Source: Flexivirga alba (GTDB lineage Bacteria; Actinomycetota; Actinomycetes; Actinomycetales; Dermatophilaceae). From it: a stretch of 64,000 nucleotides of DNA. The first letter of the stretch is position 1. Each line of letters opens with the position of its first letter. Positions 17,501 through 27,200 of this stretch are shown here, one piece after another. The stretch lies in assembly GCF_042661025.1 (NCBI RefSeq), contig NZ_JBHSWH010000001.1, forward strand, positions 1,178,001-1,242,000. Direction: 5' to 3'. A program made the position numbers and the translations under genes. Below the pieces are notes generated by a model. It did not search any database. It saw nothing but the letters and a program-made list of their open reading frames with translations, and was not told where the DNA came from.

Positions 17501-19093
17501 TCAGTCGCGCTGCCAACGGGTTTCGCCGCCCACGACAGTCTGCAGCACCTGGGTGTCGCGGATGCGCACCGGCTCGTCGGCCAGGATCGCCGGGTCGGTG
17601 ATGTCGGTGTCGACGGCGATGAAGTCGGCGAGCATGCCGGGCGTGAGGGTGCCCTTGTGATCGGCGGAGCCGGTGAGCTTCGCCGGACCCGTCGTGTAAC
17701 CGGCGATCGCCTCGGCCACCGTGACGCGCTCGCCGGGCTGGAAGCCACCCGCGGGAGTGTTGTCGGCGCGCTGCCGGGTCACTGCGGCGTGTATGCCGTG
17801 GAACGGATTCGCCTCCTCCACGGGCGCGTCGGACCCGAAAGCCAGGTCCGCACCGGAGTCGAGCACGCTGCGCCATCCGTAAGCGACCAGGTCGTGGTCC
17901 GGCAACAGGGTCCGAACCAGATCGATGTCGCTGGTGCAGTGGGTGGGCTGCATGGAGGCGGTGACGTCCCACCGCCGCAGGCGCGCCACGTCGCCGGGCT
18001 GAAGGAACTGCGCGTGCTCGATGCTCAGCGGGAGGCTGGTGCCGGTGTCGCGGCGGATCTGCTCGTAGACGTCCAGCACGACGTGGTTGGCCTGGTCGCC
18101 GATGGCGTGGGTCGCCACGGCGATGCCGGCCGTGACGGCGGCGTGCGCGGCGTCATACAGGTGCTGTGGGGTCATGACCGCCATACCGAGGTTGCTGGTG
18201 TCGTCGGCGAAGCCGCGGCTCATGTGACAGGTGCGCGAGCCCAGAGCGCCGTCGCTGAAGAGCTTGACCGGGCCGGTCCGCAGCCAGTCGTCGCCGTCGC
18301 CCGTATGACGCCCCTCGGCGATCGCGGTCTGCAGCGCTTCGATCGGGATGCCCTTCACGACGCGGATCGCGAGCTGGCCCATCCGGTGGAGGGCGAGGTA
18401 TGCCGCCCGGGCCTCTTCGCCATTCAGGTCGGTCACGGTGGTCAGCCCGACCGACAGCAGCAGGGTCTGCGCAGCCAGCAGCATCTCGCCCAGGTCGCCG
18501 GCGGCAGGTCCGGCCGCGACCTCTCCGATCGGGTCTTGTGCCGTCTCGCGCAGGATGCCGGTGGGGTTGCCGTGCTGGTCGCGCACCGCCATACCGCCGG
18601 CCGGGTCCGGCCATTGCGCGTCGATGCCGGCCTGGCGCATCGCCTCAGAGTTGGCCCACATCGTGTGGCCGTCGATGCTGGACAGCGCAATCGGATGATC
18701 ACCGCTGACGGAGTCGAGGTCCGCGGCGGTCGGCTGTACCCGCGTTTCCCACTTGTTGTGGTCCCACCGGCCGCCGAAGATCCAGCTCCCCGAGGGCAAC
18801 AGCTCGGCGTGCTCGCGCACTCGATCGAGGGCCTCCTGCAGCGAGCGAGCCTCGCGCAGATCGACCGCGGCGAGGGACCGGGCAATGCCTGCGGTGTGGA
18901 TGTGCGCATCGTGCATGCCCGGAAGCACGAGCACGCCCGGCAAATCGATTACCTCCGAGGGTGCGTGAGCGGTGGCGAGCTCGTCGGACTCGCCAATCGC
19001 GGCGATTCGGCCGTTTTCGACCAGGATCGCGGTCACGAATGGCCGGCCGGCATACCCAGTGAAGATGCGCGAGTGACGGAAGAGTATTGACAC
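17501..19093 (-). CDS. YtcJ-like metal-dependent amidohydrolase
   Basis: 530 residues starting at GTG 19093 (VSILFRHSRIFTGYAG); the frame continues upstream without resembling protein. It has the amidohydrolase layout: an N-terminal beta-sandwich, metal site DAHIH, then SDGALGSRT, THAIGDQANH, the late aspartate FGSDAPVE and a C-terminal KGTLTPGMLADF. YtcJ-family enzymes are cytoplasmic TIM-barrel hydrolases of unclear substrate. The gene is convergent with the HNH gene, one base apart. Confidence 0.9.
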   Translation of the reverse strand: MSILFRHSRIFTGYAGRPFVTAILVENGRIAAIGESDELATAHAPSEVIDLPGVLVLPGMHDAHIHTAGIARSLAAVDLREARSLQEALDRVREHAELLPSGSWIFGGRWDHNKWETRVQPTAADLDSVSGDHPIALSSIDGHTMWANSEAMRQAGIDAQWPDPAGGMAVRDQHGNPTGILRETAQDPIGEVAAGPAAGDLGEMLLAAQTLLLSVGLTTVTDLNGEEARAAYLALHRMGQLAIRVVKGIPIEALQTAIAEGRHTGDGDDWLRTGPVKLFSDGALGSRTCHMSRGFADDTSNLGMAVMTPQHLYDAAHAAVTAGIAVATHAIGDQANHVVLDVYEQIRRDTGTSLPLSIEHAQFLQPGDVARLRRWDVTASMQPTHCTSDIDLVRTLLPDHDLVAYGWRSVLDSGADLAFGSDAPVEEANPFHGIHAAVTRQRADNTPAGGFQPGERVTVAEAIAGYTTGPAKLTGSADHKGTLTPGMLADFIAVDTDITDPAILADEPVRIRDTQVLQTVVGGETRWQRD

Positions 19094-19192
19094 GACGGCC
19101 AGCTTAGGGAGGGATAGGAGAGGAATGGTGATCGGTGTCCGTGTCCGGACGCCGACATCTGTCGACGTTCTCCATGAAGGGAGTCGGTCAAA

Positions 19193-21355
19193 ATGGTGTG
19201 GGTTTGGATCATTATTGCGATCATCATCATCGCGCTGATCATCTGGTTCTTGATGCGTGGGAGGAGCTCGAAGAGCGCTTCCGCTGAGCGGCAGGGGCAG
19301 GGCGGGCGACACGCGTCCGCTGAGGGCCGAACGAACACCGGAAGCACCGGGTCCGGAGCCAGCGGTACGGGATCCTCCGGTGCCGGCTCAACTGCCGCCG
19401 CGGGGACCGCGGCTGCGGCCGGCGCCGGCGCAGCGGATGTCGGCGCAGCGGGTGCTGCCGCCGGGAGCTCGAGTGATCGTGCCGATGCGTCGACAGACTC
19501 GGCGGCGACGACCGGTGGCGCTTCGGATCTCAGCAACACCGACACCTCCGCCAACTCCGGCGACAGTGCCGGTGCGACCGGAACGGCTGACACGTCCGGT
19601 GCTGACGCACCGACGAGTGCTCTGCCGGTGACAGATAGTGACCAGCCGGTCGGCTCTGGCGATGCCCACGATGCGCCCACCTCAGCCATGCCACTTGCGG
19701 GCGAGCCGAAGCACGGCACGAGCAGCGACTCGGCCCTGCCGGCCGACGGCTCTGACGAGTTCGACGACGTGCACGACGCCGTGGACACTGCACACTCGCC
19801 CACCGGCGAAACCGCCTCAGGCAGTGATGCGTCGACGGCCGGCCCGGGCGACGCGTCGACTGATCGCGGACCAGGCACCGACGAGCAGATCGCCCGCGAG
19901 AACGACGACCCGGCACCGCGCAGCGCCGACGCTCCGTCACAGAGCCCGGCCGCCGCAACTCGGCACAGTGACAACGAGATCCAGGGCACCCAGGTCCAGC
20001 ACCCGGCGTCCGGCACCATCAGCCCGGAAGGTGCTGAGGGCGCGACAGGCACGTCATCGGCAACTGAGTCCTCAGTGACCGACTCGTCAGCGACCGACTC
20101 CGTAGGTGACAACACATCCGGCACCGGGAGCGACGCGACATCCGCTGCGGACGACGACAAGCTGCCGTTCGGCGACAGTACGGCTGGATCCACGGATTCG
20201 GCTGCGAGCCAGCCGAGTTCGCTGTCCGGGTCGACCTCGGAGACGGTGGGCGCGGGTGACGCGCAAACGGTCGGCGACGCGCAGACAGTGGGCGGCGCCA
20301 CTGGGGCGGGCTCCACGCCCGCTGACGGTGCCGCTGCGGCTGCTGCACCAGCGGACGCAGCTCCCTCGCACGCAGCACCGGTGGCCGGTTCGGCCGCGAG
20401 CACAGCACCCGCGGACAGCGGGACGCCCACGGCGGCGAGTCCGGGACAGAGCGCCGGCTACTCCGTCGACTCGGCTTCCCGCGGAACGTCCGCCGACGCC
20501 TCGGCCTCGGGCAAGGACCCGATGACCGAACGCTTCGGTGACGGTGCCGCTTCGGCGAAGCCGGACGGTTCCGCACCGGCCGGTTACCCGATCAAGGGCA
20601 ACGCCGACTCGATGCTCTTCCACACCGAGGACAGCCCGCGGTATGCCGCGACGAAGCCCGAGGTCTGGTTCCGCGACGAGGCAGCGGCGACGTCCGCCGG
20701 GTTCGCCCACTGGGACCGTGACAAGCGCGGCAAGGCACCGGCAGGCTCGGGCTCCGCGTCCGCGGCAGGCACTGCGTCCGCGCCGGCCTCGACGTCCGCG
20801 GCGGGTACTCCCTCCGCAGCAGACTCCGGCTCGGGCACGGCGTCCGACTCGGCGCCGTCCGACTCGGCACAGTCCGGCTCCGGACCTGACTCCACATCGG
20901 GCGCATCGTCTGCATCCGGTGGCACGTCATACACCGTCGGTACCAGCCACACCGGGCCGGCAGTCACGGGCCTGACCGGAACCGCAGCCACGGGTCACAC
21001 GGCCGACGCCGCGTCGTCGGGCAGTGCCGCCTCGGCCAGCACACCGTCGGACACCGCACCGTCGGACAGCACCGCTGCAACCGGTGCCGCTGGTTTGTCG
21101 GGCGCCACTGCGGCACCGGCGCAGGCCGCCGGGCACGACCCGATGCAGGACCAGTTCGGTCCGGGCGCTGCGTCGCCTCGCGAGGACGGGAGTGCACCGT
21201 CGGACCACCACAAGATCAAAGGCAACGCCGACTCGATGCTCTTCCACACCGAGGACAGTCCGCATTACTCGCGGACGGTCGCGGAGGTGTGGTTCACCGA
21301 CGAGGAGGCAGCGAAGGCAGCCGGATTCAAGCACTGGGACCACCGCCAGCGGTAG
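19193..21355 (+). CDS. Membrane-anchored low-complexity protein with two sunset domains
   Basis: 720 residues, ribosome site GAAGGGAG. Residues 3-21 form one membrane helix (WVWIIIAIIIIALIIWFLM) followed by basic residues. Most of the chain is a disordered Ala/Ser/Thr/Gly/Asp linker. Two copies of a 70-residue module lie at about 440-515 and 648-720. Each reads DPM-x-FG-GAAS, then IKGNADSMLFHTEDSP, then EVWF-x-DE-x-A-x-AGF-HWD. This is the 'sunset' pattern known from ArfC-type channel accessory proteins. Function is unknown; a cell-envelope or periplasmic role is inferred. Confidence 0.85.
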   Translation: MVWVWIIIAIIIIALIIWFLMRGRSSKSASAERQGQGGRHASAEGRTNTGSTGSGASGTGSSGAGSTAAAGTAAAAGAGAADVGAAGAAAGSSSDRADASTDSAATTGGASDLSNTDTSANSGDSAGATGTADTSGADAPTSALPVTDSDQPVGSGDAHDAPTSAMPLAGEPKHGTSSDSALPADGSDEFDDVHDAVDTAHSPTGETASGSDASTAGPGDASTDRGPGTDEQIARENDDPAPRSADAPSQSPAAATRHSDNEIQGTQVQHPASGTISPEGAEGATGTSSATESSVTDSSATDSVGDNTSGTGSDATSAADDDKLPFGDSTAGSTDSAASQPSSLSGSTSETVGAGDAQTVGDAQTVGGATGAGSTPADGAAAAAAPADAAPSHAAPVAGSAASTAPADSGTPTAASPGQSAGYSVDSASRGTSADASASGKDPMTERFGDGAASAKPDGSAPAGYPIKGNADSMLFHTEDSPRYAATKPEVWFRDEAAATSAGFAHWDRDKRGKAPAGSGSASAAGTASAPASTSAAGTPSAADSGSGTASDSAPSDSAQSGSGPDSTSGASSASGGTSYTVGTSHTGPAVTGLTGTAATGHTADAASSGSAASASTPSDTAPSDSTAATGAAGLSGATAAPAQAAGHDPMQDQFGPGAASPREDGSAPSDHHKIKGNADSMLFHTEDSPHYSRTVAEVWFTDEEAAKAAGFKHWDHRQR
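20591..20634 (+). repeat. Internal duplication, copy 1 (44 bp)
   Basis: The first 44 bases of the sunset core differ from the copy at 21215-21258 by one base (ATCAAGGGC versus ATCAAAGGC), far closer than the rest of the two modules. This suggests gene conversion or a recent duplication within one gene. Confidence 0.85.
21215..21258 (+). repeat. Internal duplication, copy 2 (44 bp)
   Basis: Second copy of the 44 bp segment, inside the C-terminal sunset domain, 624 bases from the first and in the same reading frame. Confidence 0.85.
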
Positions 21356-21371
21356 TCCTAACCTGATCGAC

Positions 21372-21425
21372 ACCACCCGAGCCTGGGCGACGCACCTGCG
21401 TCGACCCAGGCTCGGGTGGTTATAT
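21372..21425 (+). terminator. Long strong terminator
   Basis: ACCACCCGAGCCTGGG (21372-21387) pairs perfectly with 21405-21420, with an inner GACGCA/TGCGTC pairing, and TTATAT follows. It ends the sunset-domain gene; the CPBP gene starts 12 bases later, so that gene must be transcribed from the hairpin region or by read-through. Confidence 0.9.
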
Positions 21426-21431
21426 GGCCGG

Positions 21432-22244
21432 GTGACGGCCCTGACGCGTGAACTCCGCACGCTGTGGCGCGGACCGCTCACGGTGCCGGAGTCGAAGCTC
21501 CCGCCGCGCACCCTCGTCACCGAGACCGTCCTGGTCCTGCTGCTCAGCCTGGGCGCGTCGGCGATCTACTCGATCCTGTCGATCATCCGTGATCTGCAGT
21601 CGCACGTCGCGCTCAATCAGCAGACCTCGTCGCTGAACAACTCGCAGGCCACCCAGTCGTGGCTGGACCTGACCTACCAGCTGGTCGGGGTCGCGCTCGG
21701 CGTCGTGCCGGCGCTGCTCGCCATACACCTGCTCGGGCGCGAGATACGGCGGTCGACGACCTATCTCGGCATCGACAAGGCGCGCCCCGCCCGCGACTTC
21801 GCGTGGGGCCTCGGACTGGCGGCGCTGATCGGCATACCCGGCCTCGTGCTGTATGTCGTGGCGCGCGACCTCGGCTTCAACACGACCGTGGTCGCCGCCG
21901 ATCTCGGCAGCAACTGGTGGGCGACCCCCGTGCTGTTGCTTTCGGCGTTGCAGAACGCGATCGTCGAAGAAGTGGTGATGGTCGGCTACCTCTTCACCCG
22001 CTGGAGTCAGGCAGGCTGGCCGTTGCCGGTCGTGATCGTCTGCTCGGCGGTCATCCGCGGCAGCTACCACCTCTACCAAGGTTTCGGCGGCTTCGCCGGC
22101 AACATCGTGATGGGGCTGATCCTCGGCACCGTCTATCTACGCACCAGGAGAATTCTTCCGTTGATCATCACCCACGCGATCCTGGACTCGGTCGCCTTCG
22201 TCGGTTACGCGCTCCTGCACAACCACGTGGGGTGGCTGTCATGA
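21432..22244 (+). CDS. CPBP/CAAX-type membrane protease
   Basis: 270 residues from GTG 21432. Six to eight membrane helices are visible. The three CPBP motifs are present: AIVEEVVMVGYLF (glutamate pair), SYHLYQGFGGFAGNI and ITHAILDS (histidine). These proteins are intramembrane metal-type proteases or related immunity and maturation factors. The gene overlaps the ABC ATPase gene that follows (ATGA), so it belongs to an export-type cluster. Confidence 0.85.
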   Translation: MTALTRELRTLWRGPLTVPESKLPPRTLVTETVLVLLLSLGASAIYSILSIIRDLQSHVALNQQTSSLNNSQATQSWLDLTYQLVGVALGVVPALLAIHLLGREIRRSTTYLGIDKARPARDFAWGLGLAALIGIPGLVLYVVARDLGFNTTVVAADLGSNWWATPVLLLSALQNAIVEEVVMVGYLFTRWSQAGWPLPVVIVCSAVIRGSYHLYQGFGGFAGNIVMGLILGTVYLRTRRILPLIITHAILDSVAFVGYALLHNHVGWLS

Positions 22245-22906
22245 GCGGAAAGATAGCTACCGCACCGAAATTCGAGCGGATCAAGATCGACAAGGTCACC
22301 TGTGTGCAGGGTGAGGTCACCATGCTGCCGCCGACGTCCATGACCGTGAAGGCCGGGGAGAACATCGCCATCCTCGGCCCGAACGGCGCCGGCAAGACCA
22401 CCTTCCTGCGGGTACTCACCGGGAACCTGGCGCCGACCAGCGGCAGCGTGATGATGGACGGCCAGCCGATCGACGAGCGCGACCAGGCGACCCGTCGGGT
22501 CATCGCGCCGCTGATCGGCCCGGTCGCGGGCTATCGCGACCTGACGGTGGCCGACCACCTGATCCTGATCGACCAGACCTGGGGTGGTGATCGCGACGGC
22601 GCCGGCGAGCGCATCGCGGCGATCCTGAACCGGCTCGACATACTCCGCTTCGGCAACCGCTTCCTGTCCGAACTGTCCTCGGGTCAAAGGCAACTCGTCG
22701 AACTCGCGATGGTGTTGCTGCGCCCCTCCGCCCTGCTGGTGCTGGACGAGCCCGAGCAGCGACTCGACGAGGACCGCCGGGCACTGCTCGGTGAGGTGTT
22801 GCGCGAGCGGGTCGCCAGCGGCGGGTCGGTCGTGTGGGTCTGCCACGACAGGGAGCTGGCCAAGTCGACCGCGACCAGGACCGTCAGCTTTCCGAAGGGC
22901 GCCTGA
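22241..22906 (+). CDS. ABC transporter ATP-binding subunit
   Basis: 221 residues. Walker A is GPNGAGKTT, the signature is LSSGQRQ (a variant of LSGGQ), Walker B is ALLVLDEP, and the switch His lies in VCHDREL. A degenerate Q-loop (VIAPLIGPVAGYRDLTV) is present. It energises the membrane protein encoded next; the pair resembles ABC-2-type exporters rather than importers. The start overlaps the CPBP stop. Confidence 0.92.
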   Translation: MSGKIATAPKFERIKIDKVTCVQGEVTMLPPTSMTVKAGENIAILGPNGAGKTTFLRVLTGNLAPTSGSVMMDGQPIDERDQATRRVIAPLIGPVAGYRDLTVADHLILIDQTWGGDRDGAGERIAAILNRLDILRFGNRFLSELSSGQRQLVELAMVLLRPSALLVLDEPEQRLDEDRRALLGEVLRERVASGGSVVWVCHDRELAKSTATRTVSFPKGA

Positions 22907-24237
22907 TGGCGCGCGGCGGCACCCCAGAGGAACGCGAACGCCTCTCGGACGCTTACGAATTGCGCTACCGCGGTGAGGGCGGACCGATGGGTTCGGCGCT
23001 CTTCGGCGCCTACCTGGCCGCTCTGGTCGGCACCGTCTACGGGTCGGTCCTTGCGCACTACGTCTTCCAGGAATGGCCGCAGATCCTGCACTGGGTCGAG
23101 AGGCAACCGGTTGCGGCCACCGGCATCGCAGTCCTGGCCGTGCTGCTCGTCGCCGCGGTGGCGTTCAAGGTCGGCGGTGCACGCGGGCCGGTGCTGCCGG
23201 AGCCGGGTCACATCGAGTTCGTGGTCGCCACCGACCTGCCGCGGCGCGTAACGCTGCGCGACGCCTGGTGGGGCAGCCAGCTGATGGTCATCACATCCTG
23301 CCTGTGCCTGGGCGCCGCGATCCCGATCGGTTACACGATGGCCGGCGGTTCGGCCGTGGCGCTCGCGGTCGGTGTGGTGCTCGGTCTGCTCGGCGGCATC
23401 GTCATCGTGCAGGCGTGGCTGCGCGGTCAGGTGCGTGGTCATGCACCGCTCACCGGTATGGCGAGCTGGCCGCTGGTCGAGGCACTGCCGGGACACAAGC
23501 TGCTGACCCAGTCGCTGCTGTCCGAAGCGGTGACCTCTTCGCTGATCGTGTCTGACACGCGGCGCGCTCGCGCTCAGGCGTTCTCGCTGAAGCTGCGGCA
23601 CAAGCCGGAGCGGATCCGGATCGCCGGTCCGCACCTGACGGTCATCCTCGCCGACGTCACCGGCCTGCTGCGGACCGGTTGGTCGTCCCTCGGCTGGGTG
23701 GTCCTCGAAATGGTGGCCGTGGCGCTGGCCGGGCTCAACGCGGTCCAGCACGCGAATTCCCCACTGCTGCTGCCGATCCTGGTGGTCGTCACGCACATCG
23801 GCGCGACCGGACTGACCCGTGGGCTGCAGGGGCAGGCCGCTGCTGCCGGCGACCAGTCGCTGCTCGGCCTGACCTGGATCCACGAGTCGGTGCTGCACCT
23901 GGCGCCGCTCGTCGTGGCGCAATTCGTCATCGCGACCGTCGTCGGCCTGGTCACGGGTTCGGGTGGCTCGGCTGCGGCATACGCCGTCGCGATCGTGGCT
24001 CTGGTCGCCGGCGGGCAACTGCTCTACGCGCACAAGGGGCCGGCGCCGGGCGCGCTGATGTCCGGCCCCGGCCGCGGCGCGGGCCTGCTGTGGTCGATGC
24101 ACCCTGGCATCGTGGTGCTGGCCGGCGGTTTCGCGGCCACGCTCAGCACGAACTTCGCGCTGATCGCCGGAGCGGCCGTGCTCGCGATCGGATATGCCCG
24201 CAGCTCAGCGGCTTTCGCGCCCGCCCGGGTCAGCTGA
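22906..24237 (+). CDS. Multi-spanning permease partner of the ABC ATPase
   Basis: 443 residues, starting within the ATPase stop (TGATG). About ten hydrophobic helices are seen, e.g. ALFGAYLAALVGTVYGSVLA and VILADVTGLLRTGWSSLGWV. It is probably the membrane half of the preceding ATPase. I see no family-defining motif and place it only by topology and context. It resembles uncharacterised actinobacterial permeases found with CPBP and ABC genes. Cargo is unknown. The gene end overlaps that of the next, opposing gene by 8 bases. Confidence 0.8.
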   Translation: MARGGTPEERERLSDAYELRYRGEGGPMGSALFGAYLAALVGTVYGSVLAHYVFQEWPQILHWVERQPVAATGIAVLAVLLVAAVAFKVGGARGPVLPEPGHIEFVVATDLPRRVTLRDAWWGSQLMVITSCLCLGAAIPIGYTMAGGSAVALAVGVVLGLLGGIVIVQAWLRGQVRGHAPLTGMASWPLVEALPGHKLLTQSLLSEAVTSSLIVSDTRRARAQAFSLKLRHKPERIRIAGPHLTVILADVTGLLRTGWSSLGWVVLEMVAVALAGLNAVQHANSPLLLPILVVVTHIGATGLTRGLQGQAAAAGDQSLLGLTWIHESVLHLAPLVVAQFVIATVVGLVTGSGGSAAAYAVAIVALVAGGQLLYAHKGPAPGALMSGPGRGAGLLWSMHPGIVVLAGGFAATLSTNFALIAGAAVLAIGYARSSAAFAPARVS

Positions 24238-27200
24238 CCGAGGAGAGGTCGCCACCGGTCTGCTCGAGCAGGTCTCGAGCGGCGGCGCGGCCGGACTCGA
24301 CCATCCGGTCGAACTGGTGGAACTCCAGGAGCCCGACGCCCATGGAGTGCGGGGTGAGGACCCACGCACCGAGCCGCGCCGCGTCGGCGGGTGTGCCGCC
24401 GCCGATCATCAGCGTCCGCAGCAATGTCTCGCCCAGCGGCGGGACGCGGACCAGTCGAGCGGGCTGTCCCGCCACCGGCGTGCGCCGCTCGCCGCCCATC
24501 GAGACGCCGACCGCGATGATCGGGCCTTCGTTGCGTTCGGTCAGGGTGTCAACCGGGAGGTTGTTCAGCACTCCGCCGTCCACCAGCAGCCGGCCGTCCC
24601 GGGCGATCGGCGGCAACAGAACGGGCAATTGCGAGGACGCGCCGATCGCGTCGGCCATCGACCCACTGCGGTGCACCACCGAGGTGCGCGTGAGCAGATC
24701 TGTGCTCACGCAGCGGAACCCGCGCGGGAGTTGCTCGATCCGTAGGTCGCGATAGGTCCGCTGCAGCGCCCGGTGCACGCGTGCCCCACGCGCGAGCGAC
24801 GTGCGTGGCAAGTGGTAGTCGCTCAGCATGCTCTCCCGGACGAACCCCCGGTATGCCGTGTCGCTCACCTCGTCCGCAGTCGCACCCGTGGCGTACATGC
24901 CAGCGAGGACCGCACCCATGCTGGTGCCGGCCAGCCGATCGACCCGGACTCCCGCGGCCTCCAGTTCGAGCAGCACGCCGATCTGGGACAGCGCACGCGC
25001 ACCGCCGCCGCCGAAGGCGAGCCCAACTGCTTCGCCGGACAGTCGGTCGGCCAGGCCCTGTATGCCGGCCGGCACGACCCATCCCGCGATCTCTTGGTCG
25101 GTGAGGTCGCTGACACGCCACGGGTCGACAGCCTGCAACCAGGCGTCGCGCCGCGCCGTCGCCCTCCCGACGAGGACGAGTTCGGGCCGGGCGTGCATCG
25201 GCAGTGCAGCGGCCGGCGGTGAGTCGGCCGTGCGCCCGACCAGCACCACCACGTCGGCCTCGCGGGAGCATTGCGCAGCGCATTCCGCGTCCTGGGTGGA
25301 GCTGACGACGATGACCAACTGGTTGTCCGACTCGGCGCGATCGATCTCCGCACGACCGCTTCGACCCGGAAGCAACGCGACCCGAAGGCGCCGGCCGACG
25401 GCTGCGTGCAGCACGGTGGCAACCGCATCGGCGGGAGCGCCGGGCCCGGCACCGATGACCGCGACAAGACCGGGTCGGGATGCGGTGCGCGTGACTGGAG
25501 GGCGGGCGTCCGCGAGCTGGGTCGCCAGCACCGTCACCAGCGCCGACAGAGCGGTCGGATCATGCGCAATCGTGTTGTCCATCAACGCTTTCGAGATCTC
25601 GAGGACTTCACAATCGCGCCGAGCGCGAATGGACGCGGAGCGCCGGCCGCCGGTGAGCAGCGCCAGCTCCCCGATGACTGCTCCAGGCCCCAGCTCGCGC
25701 ACCACTTGGTCCCCGACGATCACTTCCGCACGTCCGGTGAGCAGGACGTACATCCGGTCTGCAGCGTCCCCGTGACTCAGTAGCCAGTCTCCGGCGGACA
25801 CCGTCCGCCGCGGGGCGGCCGCATTTAGCTGCGCCCGGGTGGCCTCGGGCAGTCGGCGGAAGAGCGAGTGCTCCTCCGGTGGGAGGTCCCGGCTCAGCAC
25901 GACCGAGGACGTGTCCGGCTCCCGCACCCGAGAAGGCCCCGCCGCGGTCGCCGTTACATCACCTGCGTGATGCCGAATCGGTCCGAGGCACAGGGTGATC
26001 ACCGCTCCGGCAGCGAAGCAGAGGATGCTGATCGTCCAGCCGTCCCGTAGGTCCTGCACCACGGTCAGCGCCGTCGGCGTACCCAGGATCGCCACGAGCA
26101 GCGCGACCCCGATGGTGCCGCCGACCTGCCGGGTGCTGGAGATGACCGCCGACGCGGTGCCGAACTTGTCGCCGGGCTGGGTGACCAGGGTGGCGGAGGC
26201 AAGCAGCGGCAGGGTGGCGCCGACGCCGACACCGCTGATGAGCTGGCCGGGAAGCCACTCGGCCAGGAAGGCCGGTGATGTGCCGACCGCTTCGACATAC
26301 CAGACGTAAGCCAGCACCCAGACGACGAAGCCGGCCGCGATCACCCACCGATAACCGAGACGTTCCGCGACAGGTTCGAGCAGTCCTGCAGTCGCCGCCG
26401 CGACGACCGCGCCGGGCACCAGCGCCAACCCGGACTCGAGCACGGTGTAGTGCCAAACATATTGCAACCACAGGACATTCGTCAGCATGTAGGCGAAGAA
26501 CCCGACACCGGCGATGAGAGTGGCGACGTTGGCGACCAGGAATGGGCGGTCGCGCATCATCGCCAGGTCCAGCACCGGCACAGGGTGCCGCGCGGAGCTG
26601 AGCACGAAGCCGACGAAGAGGAGCACCGCACCAACCGCGACGGCCCACACCTTGATGCTGGAGCCGCCCCATTCGGAGCCTTTGATGATCAGCGTGTTGG
26701 CCAGTGCGAGCGCACCCGTCAGGAGCAGCGCACCTCGTATGTCGGGTAGCCGGCGCCGCCCCGGTGCCCGGCTGTCAACCAAGTGCCGACGGCCCAGTAA
26801 CCAGGCGACGACACCGAGCGGAACGTTCACCCAGAAGGCCCAGCGCCACCCGCCTGCCTCGACCAGGGCGCCGCCGATAGGCGGGCCGAGCCCTGCTGCC
26901 ACCGCAGCGGCAGCCGACCACAACCCGACCGCCCGAGCTCGCTTCGCGACCGGGAAGCCGTCAATGACGACGGCGAGGGACGCGGGCACGAGCATGGCCG
27001 CGCCGAGCGCCTGGACCACACGGGCCGCGACCAGGACCTCCACGGACGGGGCGAGCGCACAGATCGCCGAGCACAGCGTGAAGAGGAGGACGCCCAGCAG
27101 GTAGAGGCGGCGGCGTCCGATCAGGTCGCCCAGCCGGCCGAAGATGATCAGAAACGCCGCGAAGATGATGTTGTAGGCGTTGAGTACCCACGAGATGGTG

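Noticed and set aside
17657..19090. 477-codon plus-strand frame under the amidohydrolase
   Set aside because: Shadow of the minus-strand enzyme, whose metal motifs are clear.
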